Origin: Pantoea cypripedii
GTDB lineage: Bacteria; Pseudomonadota; Gammaproteobacteria; Enterobacterales; Enterobacteriaceae
DNA length: 64,000 bases
Assembly: GCF_011395035.1 (NCBI RefSeq)
Contig: NZ_CP024768.1
Location: 2,269,286-2,333,285, forward strand
Direction: 5' to 3'
A program made the position numbers and the translations under genes. A model generated the notes under the pieces. The model was not told the DNA's origin. It saw only the letters and a list, made by a program, of their open reading frames with translations, and made no database searches. This document shows positions 1-6,882 of this stretch, one piece after another. Every line of letters starts with the position of its first letter. The first letter of the stretch is position 1.

Positions 1-42
1 AGAAAGCGAAACGGACCTAAATATTCTAAAGTACAGATTTAA

Positions 43-74
43 AGGGCTAGCCTTAACGGGCTGGCCCTTTTTGT
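43..74. terminator. Bidirectional hairpin terminator
   Basis: Bases 43-52 pair with 59-68 around a six-base loop. The hairpin is followed by T residues on the plus strand and by a shorter T run on the minus strand. It lies just downstream of the minus-strand gene that stops at 84. Confidence 0.6.
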
Positions 75-83
75 TTATATGAA

Positions 84-734
84 TTAATGAATTTCAAAAA
101 TCTCTGAAATTTTAAGTGATTTGATATCGTGGCTGGATTTTGAGGCTGCATCATATGCTTTCGAATAATTTTTGAACAGTTCCTCATAACTCTCAAAAAC
201 ATGCTTATCAAGCGTCGAATGTTGCTGAAGTATTATTTCTCTGGTTTTTCTAAAAAAATCCACTGTCTGCTTAAAGAACTCATCATGCTCGATAATAAGT
301 TTAAAAAAATCTATATGGCCTGCCCCGTCATAATATTTAGTTTTTACCGCTAGTGAACGCCTGATGCTATCTTTGAAGGATGAAAGCAACTCATAACTTA
401 TGGCAGATTTTTCAGTAACAGCTTTATCTTCTTCATAAACCAAAAATTTAGTCGGATTAAGTTTATCGTGCAAGCCATACATACGGCACACAGTTTCATA
501 CCCCGATAATGCCATGTTGTAAACCTTTAGATACTTACCAGAAAGCGCATGCAACTCATCAAACACATCATCGGCAGCTTTATTAGCTTTCGATGATATC
601 CAGTTGTTTGCAGTTTTCACACCCCATAAAGCAGCAACCGCCATAATGGTATTAGCAATAGCTCCTACAACATCAGATGCACTTCCCCATTGAAAACTGC
701 TTAACCAATCCCAGATCTTGCTTATAAGAAGCAT
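84..734 (-). CDS. Hypothetical protein with N-terminal membrane segment
   Basis: A 216-residue protein that I do not recognise. Residues about 20-40 form one hydrophobic stretch (VVGAIANTIMAVAALWG), suggesting a single membrane anchor. The remainder is charged and predicted largely helical, with many Lys, Glu and aromatic residues. The coding strand is AT-rich compared with the core genes further right. It lies 19 bp downstream of a DUF1493-like gene on the same strand and is followed by a hairpin terminator, so it is probably the last gene of a small operon. No function can be assigned. It falls outside the repeats that bound the neighbouring mobile element, so it may belong to another accessory segment. 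Confidence 0.6.
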   Translation of the reverse strand: MLLISKIWDWLSSFQWGSASDVVGAIANTIMAVAALWGVKTANNWISSKANKAADDVFDELHALSGKYLKVYNMALSGYETVCRMYGLHDKLNPTKFLVYEEDKAVTEKSAISYELLSSFKDSIRRSLAVKTKYYDGAGHIDFFKLIIEHDEFFKQTVDFFRKTREIILQQHSTLDKHVFESYEELFKNYSKAYDAASKSSHDIKSLKISEIFEIH

Positions 735-753
735 ATTTCATCCTGCGTCATAT

Positions 754-1101
754 CTAATCAAACAACCAACGCCCCGCCTCTGCTGACTCGATCAGCATAC
801 GGAGGGTTAGCGGCTTTGGCTCGACTTGCTGGACCTTTTGTGACTTTGGACGCAGAAAATTAGGCAGGATACCTTTTTCATAAGGCCAATATGCAAGGAA
901 GTTAAAATTACTGCTGTCAACATAAAAGCGCTGAAAGTAGTCCTGCATGATTTCGTCGCCTGTCTCTCTCGCCCAGGGATATTTATCGGTATTCAGGCTA
1001 GTATCAGGCGTTAAAACAGGTTTATCTTTTGCAAAGAGAGGCTTAGTGTTGTAGTTGGTTTCATACCACTCCATAATCTCATTTTCGATTTTCAGACTCA
1101 C
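754..1101 (-). CDS. DUF1493-like small protein
   Basis: A 115-residue soluble protein. The middle part, with DEIMQDYFQRFYVDSSNF followed by a WPYEKG turn, resembles DUF1493 proteins, small enterobacterial proteins of unknown role often found in accessory operons. The assignment is from memory of the family pattern and was not searched. There is no signal peptide or membrane segment. It sits between two other small minus-strand genes with short gaps (16-19 bp), which indicates an operon. An immunity-type role is possible given the neighbourhood, but nothing in the sequence proves it. Confidence 0.6.
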   Translation of the reverse strand: MSLKIENEIMEWYETNYNTKPLFAKDKPVLTPDTSLNTDKYPWARETGDEIMQDYFQRFYVDSSNFNFLAYWPYEKGILPNFLRPKSQKVQQVEPKPLTLRMLIESAEAGRWLFD

Positions 1102-1117
1102 CAGCAGTAATCTCCTG

Positions 1118-1396
1118 TCAGCTTCTACAATAAAAATTCAGATCGACAGGCTTACCTCCAACACTGATTTGCACACCTGCATTTATCAGCGCTTTTGCGT
1201 AATCCCGATAGTTTTCTTGTGATCTATTAGGAGAGTAATTATTAGGTAAAGAATCCTTAGGCTGGTCAGGGATTAAATTCAAATGGACCGCCAGATCCTT
1301 TATTATCTGTCTTGCCGGTTCCGAGTTGATGTCTTTCTCAAAGCATCTCTCAGTGACAGCATTCACGCCTTTACGTCTGTATGTATAAAGTATCAT
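1118..1396 (-). CDS. Hypothetical protein, 92 aa
   Basis: A small soluble protein with no motif I recognise. It begins MILYTYRRKG and ends in a Cys-Arg-Ser tail. It is the promoter-proximal gene of the three-gene minus-strand group reaching to 84. The start at 1396 is supported by the purine-rich stretch just upstream on the minus strand (CGCAGAGAGAATAAA). Function unknown. Confidence 0.5.
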   Translation of the reverse strand: MILYTYRRKGVNAVTERCFEKDINSEPARQIIKDLAVHLNLIPDQPKDSLPNNYSPNRSQENYRDYAKALINAGVQISVGGKPVDLNFYCRS

Positions 1397-1763
1397 TTTA
1401 TTCTCTCTGCGACCTTCCCATATCTAACATAAACCCCCTAGGGAAAAAGGCAATATGTGGATAATGATTCAATTGAATCATGTAACACAAGAAGGGATAC
1501 AAAAAGCACCTAAATCATGTGATACAGACTGATGATCACCAGAACAGGGATGATTTTAACTTGATGTTTTATATAGAAATTTTATTTAAGTTGACCGCCT
1601 TCCCAGGCGTCATAGTGAAAATAAAATATCTTTTATTTTCAATGATTTAAGTTGTGATTCGGGTGCTATTATACAGCCTTTTCACCACTGTGTAACCTCC
1701 TTTGTTGTCCATCAAGTTGTACAGTTATCCAGTCACAAAAAAAGCCGGGAAATAATCCCGGCT
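1397..1763. other. AT-rich gap carrying the left attachment repeat
   Basis: A 367-bp gene-free stretch of low GC. It holds the promoter region for the minus-strand genes on its left, the left copy of the 18-bp direct repeat (1594-1611), and at its right edge the terminator of the element's first gene. No further open reading frame with a ribosome site is visible. Confidence 0.6.
1594..1611. repeat. Putative attL: 18-bp direct repeat
   Basis: ACCGCCTTCCCAGGCGTC occurs here and again at 15151-15168, where it lies about 80 bp upstream of an integrase gene. The repeat has dyad symmetry (CGCCT-TCCC-AGGCG). Two perfect copies in direct orientation around a block of phage-type genes are what integrase-mediated insertion leaves. 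That these are the true crossover cores is inferred. Confidence 0.65.
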
Positions 1764-1766
1764 TTA
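1741..1766. terminator. Rho-independent terminator
   Basis: AAAGCCGGGA pairs with TCCCGGCTTT around AATAA, flanked by A and T runs. It overlaps the end of the 67-aa gene and terminates the minus-strand capsid transcript. It could work in both directions. Confidence 0.75.
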
Positions 1767-1967
1767 GGTGTTGAGCTTCTTTTTTCGTTTCTCTGTCGCA
1801 GCTTCTCTGATCGCTGTCTCCAGCCCTTTGGCATTGATATGATCGAACAGTGTTGACCGTTTCATGCCAAGATAACGCGCCAGAGCCGAGAGATTGATGA
1901 TTGAATCGTCATCGCCCTTAATCGTGAGCACTGGCACAGAACCAACCCCAAGCAATTGTAATCTCAT
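1764..1967 (-). CDS. Small HTH-like protein, 67 aa
   Basis: A small basic protein. Residues 25-50 (LSALARYLGMKRSTLFDHI) look like a helix-turn-helix of the kind found in phage and plasmid regulators; the C-terminus is Lys/Arg-rich. The ribosome site AAAGGAGAT is strong and well placed, so it is very likely translated. It lies about 110 bp downstream of the capsid gene on the same strand and ends in a terminator, so it is probably the last gene of the capsid operon. It may be a DNA-binding regulator or a small head accessory protein; its length and position do not distinguish these. Confidence 0.6.
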   Translation of the reverse strand: MRLQLLGVGSVPVLTIKGDDDSIINLSALARYLGMKRSTLFDHINAKGLETAIREAATEKRKKKLNT

Positions 1968-2076
1968 GGTTTAATCTCCTTTCCTTTGCCTCGCCACCTT
2001 TCAATGGCGGAGCCTTTCCCACTGCATCAGCAGCGGGGGCAAATCATGCCCCCAATATCTGCCATACGGTGTCCGC

Positions 2077-3096
2077 TTACGCAGCATCATCCATCGTCAC
2101 TTTCAAAACGAAGTCTGGACGCATAGGGATTTGAATCTGAGATAGCTCACTAACCACCTCATAATTCATGAAGCGTGGATCGCGGATCACATAGTGGTAA
2201 GATGGATAGACCGGGCCAGATGCAACCTCTGCGTGCCGTGAGGCAGGAGTCACGTACGTCATGTACGGACTCAAATCACCTTCAACGATATTTCCGAACG
2301 TAGCCAGCATAAATCCGGTTCCCTCTTTAATCTGATAAAGAGGATCATCAACCTGAATTACGGTCACGCGTCCAAGATTAAATCGGTCATATGCGCCCAG
2401 TTCAGTTGGGAAGATGATGTCGTTAGAAGTCGCTCCAAATAGTGCAGCCTGATACGCAGTTGGGTTGCCTTGGATCGCAGTAAACAGAGATGGTGATGCC
2501 AGCAAGTAAATCTGCGCGATGCTTGAACTCCAACCGCCGAGTGCTTTTTTGAGCTTGGTCACAGCATTCTGCATCTCAGTGATCACATTGTCCCCTAATC
2601 CTGTTTTCACTGTGATGGACGGCTGTTCAATCCCCCAGAATTCAGTCCAATCAATTGTTGGGCCTTCACGTAGGTGCGTAGCTTCGACGGTATTATGCAG
2701 CAAGCTCTGTGCCATTTGATATTCAACATCGCGGCGGGCTTGTAGATAGTGCTTAACAGCGTGGGTGGTCACAACGTCCTCAGCAGTTAATTGGCGATTT
2801 TCGCCCGAAGCACGTTTTCCCTGCCAGTCTTGGCTGGTAATTGTTGAGCTGTAAACGTGTAGAGGGGCTTGGACAGTGATGTTAGCCGCTTTCGGGAAGT
2901 TGATAGCACTCATGGACGAGCTGTATCTGGCTTGGCTCAGCGTCACTTCACGTTGCACGTCTTCAATAGAGTCCACAGAAATAATCTGGGTATCGCTGGG
3001 GCGTGTAGTGAAAATGCCAAGGGAACTCAGCAAGAAGCCATCGCCATAAGGTTTTACAAATTGCCCACTTAGATTATGGAAAGCATTAAATTTCAT
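2077..3096 (-). CDS. Major capsid protein, lambda gpE family
   Basis: A 339-residue protein, almost exactly the length of lambda gpE (341). Family hallmarks of the phage capsid E group (Pfam Phage_cap_E) are visible: an N-terminal region with FTTRPSDTQIISVDSIED, a central helix-rich part ending in a KALGG turn, and a C-terminal segment (YVIRDPRFMNYEVVSELSQI) matching the end of the HK97-like fold. The ribosome site AAGGAACG lies upstream of the ATG. The decoration protein gene precedes it by 18 bp, the same D-E order as lambda. Unusually, there are no head-assembly genes around it. It would form the shell, perhaps for packaging the element's DNA with the terminase and tails of a helper phage. 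Confidence 0.85.
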   Translation of the reverse strand: MKFNAFHNLSGQFVKPYGDGFLLSSLGIFTTRPSDTQIISVDSIEDVQREVTLSQARYSSSMSAINFPKAANITVQAPLHVYSSTITSQDWQGKRASGENRQLTAEDVVTTHAVKHYLQARRDVEYQMAQSLLHNTVEATHLREGPTIDWTEFWGIEQPSITVKTGLGDNVITEMQNAVTKLKKALGGWSSSIAQIYLLASPSLFTAIQGNPTAYQAALFGATSNDIIFPTELGAYDRFNLGRVTVIQVDDPLYQIKEGTGFMLATFGNIVEGDLSPYMTYVTPASRHAEVASGPVYPSYHYVIRDPRFMNYEVVSELSQIQIPMRPDFVLKVTMDDAA

Positions 3097-3114
3097 ATTG
3101 TTATCGTTCCTTGA

Positions 3115-3459
3115 TTAAATAGCGGTATTAGCATCAGCAATGCGGTTGCCTTGCTTGATCAAAGCGGTGTATGCAGCATCTTTTGCTGTGGTAGCTACAA
3201 CCAGACCACTAGGGTTGAAAACACAACCACGGTCAGAAATGACCAAGCTACGCACTTCACCTGCAATCTGGTTTTGAAGTGCGACTGCACAGTTATCCGC
3301 ATCAGAAGCAACGTATGCCGCTCCAGTGGTTGGGTTGATCACATCTCCGCAAGCAACGTCAGCAGCGAGATCAATGATCACCGTGTGCTTATGCATCACT
3401 GGGTCTGAGGTATAAATCAGAACGTCAGCGGGGGTCTTGCTTTCATATTCAAAAGCCAT
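3115..3459 (-). CDS. Head decoration protein, lambda gpD family
   Basis: 114 residues from the ATG at 3459, which follows a good ribosome site (GGAG, 10 bases upstream); lambda gpD has 110. An upstream in-frame extension to 3555 exists but has no ribosome site. The sequence shows the HDPD-family pattern: a short flexible N-terminus (MAFEYESKTPADVLIYTSD), then beta-rich Gly/Ala/Val stretches with a GDVINPTTG turn. In lambda, trimers of this protein bind the expanded capsid and stabilise it against packaged DNA. It lies directly upstream of the capsid gene, as in lambda. Retention of a stabiliser with its shell protein suggests a functional capsid pair. Confidence 0.8.
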   Translation of the reverse strand: MAFEYESKTPADVLIYTSDPVMHKHTVIIDLAADVACGDVINPTTGAAYVASDADNCAVALQNQIAGEVRSLVISDRGCVFNPSGLVVATTAKDAAYTALIKQGNRIADANTAI

Positions 3460-4189
3460 GTTTTGTTTCTCCATCAGAGTTGATTTTCGCGGCTGATATG
3501 CCGCTGTTATCGTCTGCATTATCAGTCCGACACTTTTGCCGGATGCAGGCAGCACTAAAGCCCGATGCGGTACGATCCGCTTTCAGGCTGAGGAGTAACG
3601 AGGGAGAGCTTTAAGCTGTGTGCATGGCACTTTGTGCAATACGCTTTGTGCATGATGCTGGGAGCGTATTGGGCTTGATCCATCAGATAAAAAGCACACC
3701 GAAACCGGAAACGGCTGAGGAGGTCGAATCCGGCACGGTGGCGGCAACAACGTGGAAACGTTTTTTCTGATGGAGGCAGAAAGAGGGAGCAGCAGCACGG
3801 TAATCCGGGATGAAGGCCCATAAACGCGCTGTGCTCGATGCCTTCAACGCTGGCAGGCGACCGGGTCTGGAAGACCGGATTTTGGCAAACCCATGGCGGC
3901 AAGGTTAGTCGCGCTCATGGAGAATTCTGTTTGATTTCGATAAGGCTGAGAGAGGCGAGAAGCATTTACCTTTCTTCTGCACCTTAACTGGAGGCACAGA
4001 AGAAAAGCGCCTGGCTGGAACAGGCGGCTTTATATTTCGTAAGGAGAATACAAGTAGGCAAATAATTGGCTGTAATTCGCGTAATACTTGACTCTGTCAT
4101 ATATTTTATCACCTGACTATATCTTTTGCAATAGCTATCCGATAAATTTTTCGCCTGCTAATAATCACTCTTATTTAATGGCTGAGTCA
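3460..4189. other. Gene-poor region upstream of capsid genes
   Basis: A 730-bp stretch. A minus-strand frame open from 3902 to 3555 would start at TTG and encode a Cys- and Pro-rich peptide (CCCSLFLPPSEK) with no visible ribosome site; I do not count it as a gene. The AT-rich part at 4020-4160 is the most likely place for the capsid promoter, but no clear -35/-10 pair could be assigned. On the plus strand, AAGGAG at 4040 is followed by no convincing coding sequence. Confidence 0.4.
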
Positions 4190-4654
4190 TCACGCTGGGA
4201 AGGCATATCCCAAACGTTTTAGCGCTGCGAGCAGTTCCGCCGATGCATTCTCTAAAGCTGCCTTGTTCACCTGCAAGCTGATCATTCCAGGCTTGCCAGC
4301 CTTCATCAGTAAGGAGTCCGGGCGTAGGTTGGCGCTGTAGCCCTGACTCTCGTGGCAAAGGGCGATACCCTTTTCCTTTATGGTCTTGCCACGCTGTGCA
4401 GTTGGGGCGGTTGCGGGTGCCGCTGCTGCGGTTCCAGTCGCCGTGGTGGTCACTACCGAGCCTTGAGATAAGAAGCTGTTAACCGCCGCTGTTAACGTGT
4501 CCTGGGCTTGCTGAGACGCCTTGCGGAGTTCTTCCGGGCTGCTCGATGCATGGATCTTGCTGACGTTGGGTGTGTTGCTGCTATCGTTACTATGTGCTTT
4601 CTGCATTGAAAACAGAATTTCGGCGCGGATGTCTTCCAGTGCTTTGATTTTCAT
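4190..4654 (-). CDS. Hypothetical protein, 154 aa
   Basis: Starting at the ATG at 4654 gives 154 residues (MKIKALEDIRAEILFSMQ...); a longer start at 4732 is possible but lacks a ribosome site. The N-terminal 70 residues are helical and polar. The middle is a Thr/Ala-rich linker (VVTTTATGTAAAAPATAPTA), and the C-terminal 60 residues form a compact domain ending in a Leu-rich helix. This architecture, two small domains joined by a low-complexity hinge, is common in phage scaffold and plasmid accessory proteins. I do not recognise the family. It may be the last gene of the replication-like operon or the first of the capsid operon. Confidence 0.5.
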   Translation of the reverse strand: MKIKALEDIRAEILFSMQKAHSNDSSNTPNVSKIHASSSPEELRKASQQAQDTLTAAVNSFLSQGSVVTTTATGTAAAAPATAPTAQRGKTIKEKGIALCHESQGYSANLRPDSLLMKAGKPGMISLQVNKAALENASAELLAALKRLGYAFPA

Positions 4655-4848
4655 TATTTTTATTCCAAAGGTTTTAACGTGAGTACGGTGTTGCATTTGC
4701 GGTTGCTCAACCGATTCCTGGCGATATGCCACGCATAGCGAAGCGCAAGCCAGATGATAAGCGGCAAGTAAGTCGTGATGTCTGTCGTTAGTGTCATATC
4801 GGTGAAAAGCATAGGCCGGGCATTGGCGGCTTTAATGCGTGAATAGAG

Positions 4849-5346
4849 TTATTGCATTGCCTTCGCTATGCGGCGCTGGCGTTTGATCTTGTGCCTGGCT
4901 TTCACCGTTGGCAGTTTGCACACATCGGCGAATTCCTTCGGGAAATAAGCAAGCATCTCGGCGTCTGTACATCCGGCACGATGAAGGAAGTAGCGCAATG
5001 AAACGTAGCTCAAACCATCACAGCGGCTGCGGATCTGTTCTGGGTGCAACTTTGATAGCCACAAGTCATTGATATAGCTAATCCGGGTTTCCATGCCCAT
5101 GTTGGCCCAGGTTGTTGAGACCTGTTTTCTTGTGAGTTGCCACACCTCAGAGAAGGCAATCCCCACACTATCCGCCACCACTTGCGGCGAAAATCCACGA
5201 TCAAGCAGTAATCGTGCGTTGCGGAGGGTGCTGGGTGATGATGGATTTGAACGGGATTTGTAAGTCAGGTTCGCCAGGGTGGCAAACATATCGGTAATTT
5301 TTGCTTCTTCTGCGGCGGTTAAGCCGCATCTGTCTTCATTGAACAT
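4849..5346 (-). CDS. Hypothetical HTH-containing protein, 165 aa
   Basis: A basic protein. Residues 40-75 (LRNARLLLDRGFSPQVVADSVGIAFSEVWQLTRKQ) have the spacing of a helix-turn-helix, and the C-terminus is strongly basic (KARHKIKRQRRIAKAMQ). The ATG at 5346 follows GAGGATC and overlaps the end of the preceding gene by 28 bases, so the two are translationally coupled. The family is unknown. A DNA-binding role in replication or transcription of the element is inferred from the HTH, the charge and the operon context. Confidence 0.55.
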   Translation of the reverse strand: MFNEDRCGLTAAEEAKITDMFATLANLTYKSRSNPSSPSTLRNARLLLDRGFSPQVVADSVGIAFSEVWQLTRKQVSTTWANMGMETRISYINDLWLSKLHPEQIRSRCDGLSYVSLRYFLHRAGCTDAEMLAYFPKEFADVCKLPTVKARHKIKRQRRIAKAMQ

Positions 5347-6164
5347 TGATCCTCAGCACATGATAGCGGTTTATGAGTTTCGTCGATTTCGGTGGGTGCC
5401 GTGACACCTATTTGATTCCACACTATGCGGCAAGCATCTCTCCAGTCAGTCGCACCCTTACATTTTGCCCATTGCAAGGCATTCTCGGACAGGTGACCAT
5501 GAATAAACGTGTCACCAGACCAAGGGGCGAAATACGCGTCACCTTGATCAGACCCGTTCATGCTGTTGGGCGTTGCACCCTCATTCGGCGCGGGTTCATC
5601 AGCATTATCCTGTGGGGACGGCTCTTGCTGTGCCTGGGGCGCTTCTTGCATGGTGCTCTTTTTCTTTGATGAATCCGCCTTTTGAACATATGACTTACTA
5701 CGTTTCTTCCCGCTGGCACGTTGATGATCCCAAACAGGCTCGCCATCAAAATCCGCGAAGTCGATTTCCAGATTCTCGATGACATCCTTAAGACGGGAGG
5801 CAGTGAGTTTAACCAGGCCGCGCGGTGCGCCATTAACTTTTTTCCTTTCGCCAGTATCAGTTATCAATCCCAGGATTTTTAACGCACTTAACACCTCGTT
5901 CAGCTTGGTTTTCCCAATGTTCGTGCTTAACCAGATTTTTTTCTGGGACTGGTAGAACATACCTTCTTTGCTCTCAAACCCTTTGACCTGATTGAACAGA
6001 TAAAGATAAACGCGGAGCATAGTTGCATCCCAGTCGATCACCTTTCCGGCATGTTCACCATTGCGGACTCTGATTTTACTTGCACACACCAGGCGCATTT
6101 CAATGTTGGTGTATGGTTCGTCTGGGGGTGGTACTTGTTTAGATTTTGCTGCCTGCGTGGTCAT
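5319..6164 (-). CDS. Winged-helix replication-like protein
   Basis: 281 residues from the ATG at 6164, chosen because AAGGAGAA lies eight bases upstream; an in-frame extension to 6233 lacks such a site. Residues 30-125 resemble a winged-helix DNA-binding domain (WDATMLRVYLYLFNQ ... SQKKIWLSTNIGKTKLNEVLSALKILGLI), as in plasmid and phage replication proteins. It is followed by a long acidic/Gln/Pro linker and a C-terminal 60-residue domain with conserved Trp residues (ALQWAKCKGATDWRDACRI). The start overlaps the upstream ribbon-helix-helix gene by 26 bp. I infer a role in replication initiation or its control; no catalytic motif for a polymerase or helicase is present. Confidence 0.55.
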   Translation of the reverse strand: MTTQAAKSKQVPPPDEPYTNIEMRLVCASKIRVRNGEHAGKVIDWDATMLRVYLYLFNQVKGFESKEGMFYQSQKKIWLSTNIGKTKLNEVLSALKILGLITDTGERKKVNGAPRGLVKLTASRLKDVIENLEIDFADFDGEPVWDHQRASGKKRSKSYVQKADSSKKKSTMQEAPQAQQEPSPQDNADEPAPNEGATPNSMNGSDQGDAYFAPWSGDTFIHGHLSENALQWAKCKGATDWRDACRIVWNQIGVTAPTEIDETHKPLSCAEDQCSMKTDAA

Positions 6165-6342
6165 TGTTGTTTTCTCCTTCGTGATGTTTACCCAAGCCAG
6201 GTATAGGCAATCCGTTATCGAATCGCATTGCAACGGCGGTCAGCACGTCGCGGATCAATCGTGGAACCGTTGTCCCTTGTCGTTTTGCTTGTGCCAATAG
6301 GCCTTTGTAAACGTGGTCAGGTACGTTGATGCTCAGTGACAT
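6139..6342 (-). CDS. Ribbon-helix-helix (CopG-like) protein
   Basis: A 67-residue protein. The beta-strand MSLSINVPDHVYKGL followed by two helices with TVPRLIRDVL is the classic ribbon-helix-helix layout of CopG/Arc-type repressors and plasmid partition or relaxosome accessory proteins. The ribosome site GAGGA precedes the ATG. It sits second in a tightly packed minus-strand operon and overlaps the next gene. It may bind the palindromic repeats at 7404-7485 upstream of the operon, but this pairing is inferred. Confidence 0.65.
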   Translation of the reverse strand: MSLSINVPDHVYKGLLAQAKRQGTTVPRLIRDVLTAVAMRFDNGLPIPGLGKHHEGENNNDHAGSKI

Positions 6343-6345
6343 TTA

Positions 6346-6786
6346 TCAGTCCTCACGATTGTTGTTCAGCAGCCCCGGAACAGGTTTTCCGGTCAATTCT
6401 TCCAGTTGGGTCGCAGACTCGATCACTTTCAGCATCAGAATCTGGCTGGGCATCAGCAACAGGGATGAATTCTTTACGTGGTACTCGCGCCAGGCTGAAA
6501 GAATCGGAGAGAGGATATCTTCCACCGTCTCACCTGCTGCAAGCCGTGCGTTATACGGCGCAAGCGTGGCGCGGATAGCATCAGCTTTGCGCTTTTGCTG
6601 CTTCATGTCTTTCAGGAGGTTTAAGGCTTCGCGGGTGTTCGGGTAGAGCTTGTCGGCTTTCGCTGCACCGCCTGCACGGTCTCGGAATCCGCTGAGGCTT
6701 TTCATAGTGGTGATGCGGTTCATGATTGCATCTACGATTGTGGCGGCGTCAGTTGTTGCAAAATCGATCTTGGCGGTTTTTGTCAT
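6346..6786 (-). CDS. Hypothetical protein, 146 aa, operon leader
   Basis: A mostly helical, basic soluble protein of unknown family (MTKTAKIDFATTDAATIVDAI...). Its ATG at 6786 follows GAGGA, the same ribosome site used by the next gene. It is the first gene of a minus-strand operon with a recognisable promoter (6853-6882), then the RHH protein, the winged-helix protein and the 165-aa HTH protein. Operon position suggests a copy-number, partition or replication accessory role. No motif confirms this. Confidence 0.55.
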   Translation of the reverse strand: MTKTAKIDFATTDAATIVDAIMNRITTMKSLSGFRDRAGGAAKADKLYPNTREALNLLKDMKQQKRKADAIRATLAPYNARLAAGETVEDILSPILSAWREYHVKNSSLLLMPSQILMLKVIESATQLEELTGKPVPGLLNNNRED

Positions 6787-6845
6787 TCAGTCCTCATAGG
6801 TTAGGTGGCATTGGTCTGTCTCATGTCATCGGTGTTAATCCGGGT

Positions 6846-6882
6846 CATCTTATATCTTGCCATAAGTGTAACATTATGTCAA
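6846..6882 (-). promoter_or_regulatory. Sigma-70-type promoter of the replication-like operon
   Basis: On the minus strand a perfect -35 TTGACA (6882-6877) is followed after 18 bases by AAGATA (6858-6853). Transcription would begin about 55-60 bases before the ATG at 6786. Confidence 0.55.

Noticed and set aside
3555..3902. Minus-strand open frame overlapping the upstream part of the decoration gene
   Set aside because: Needs a TTG start, has no ribosome site, and gives a Cys/Pro-rich product unlike its neighbours.
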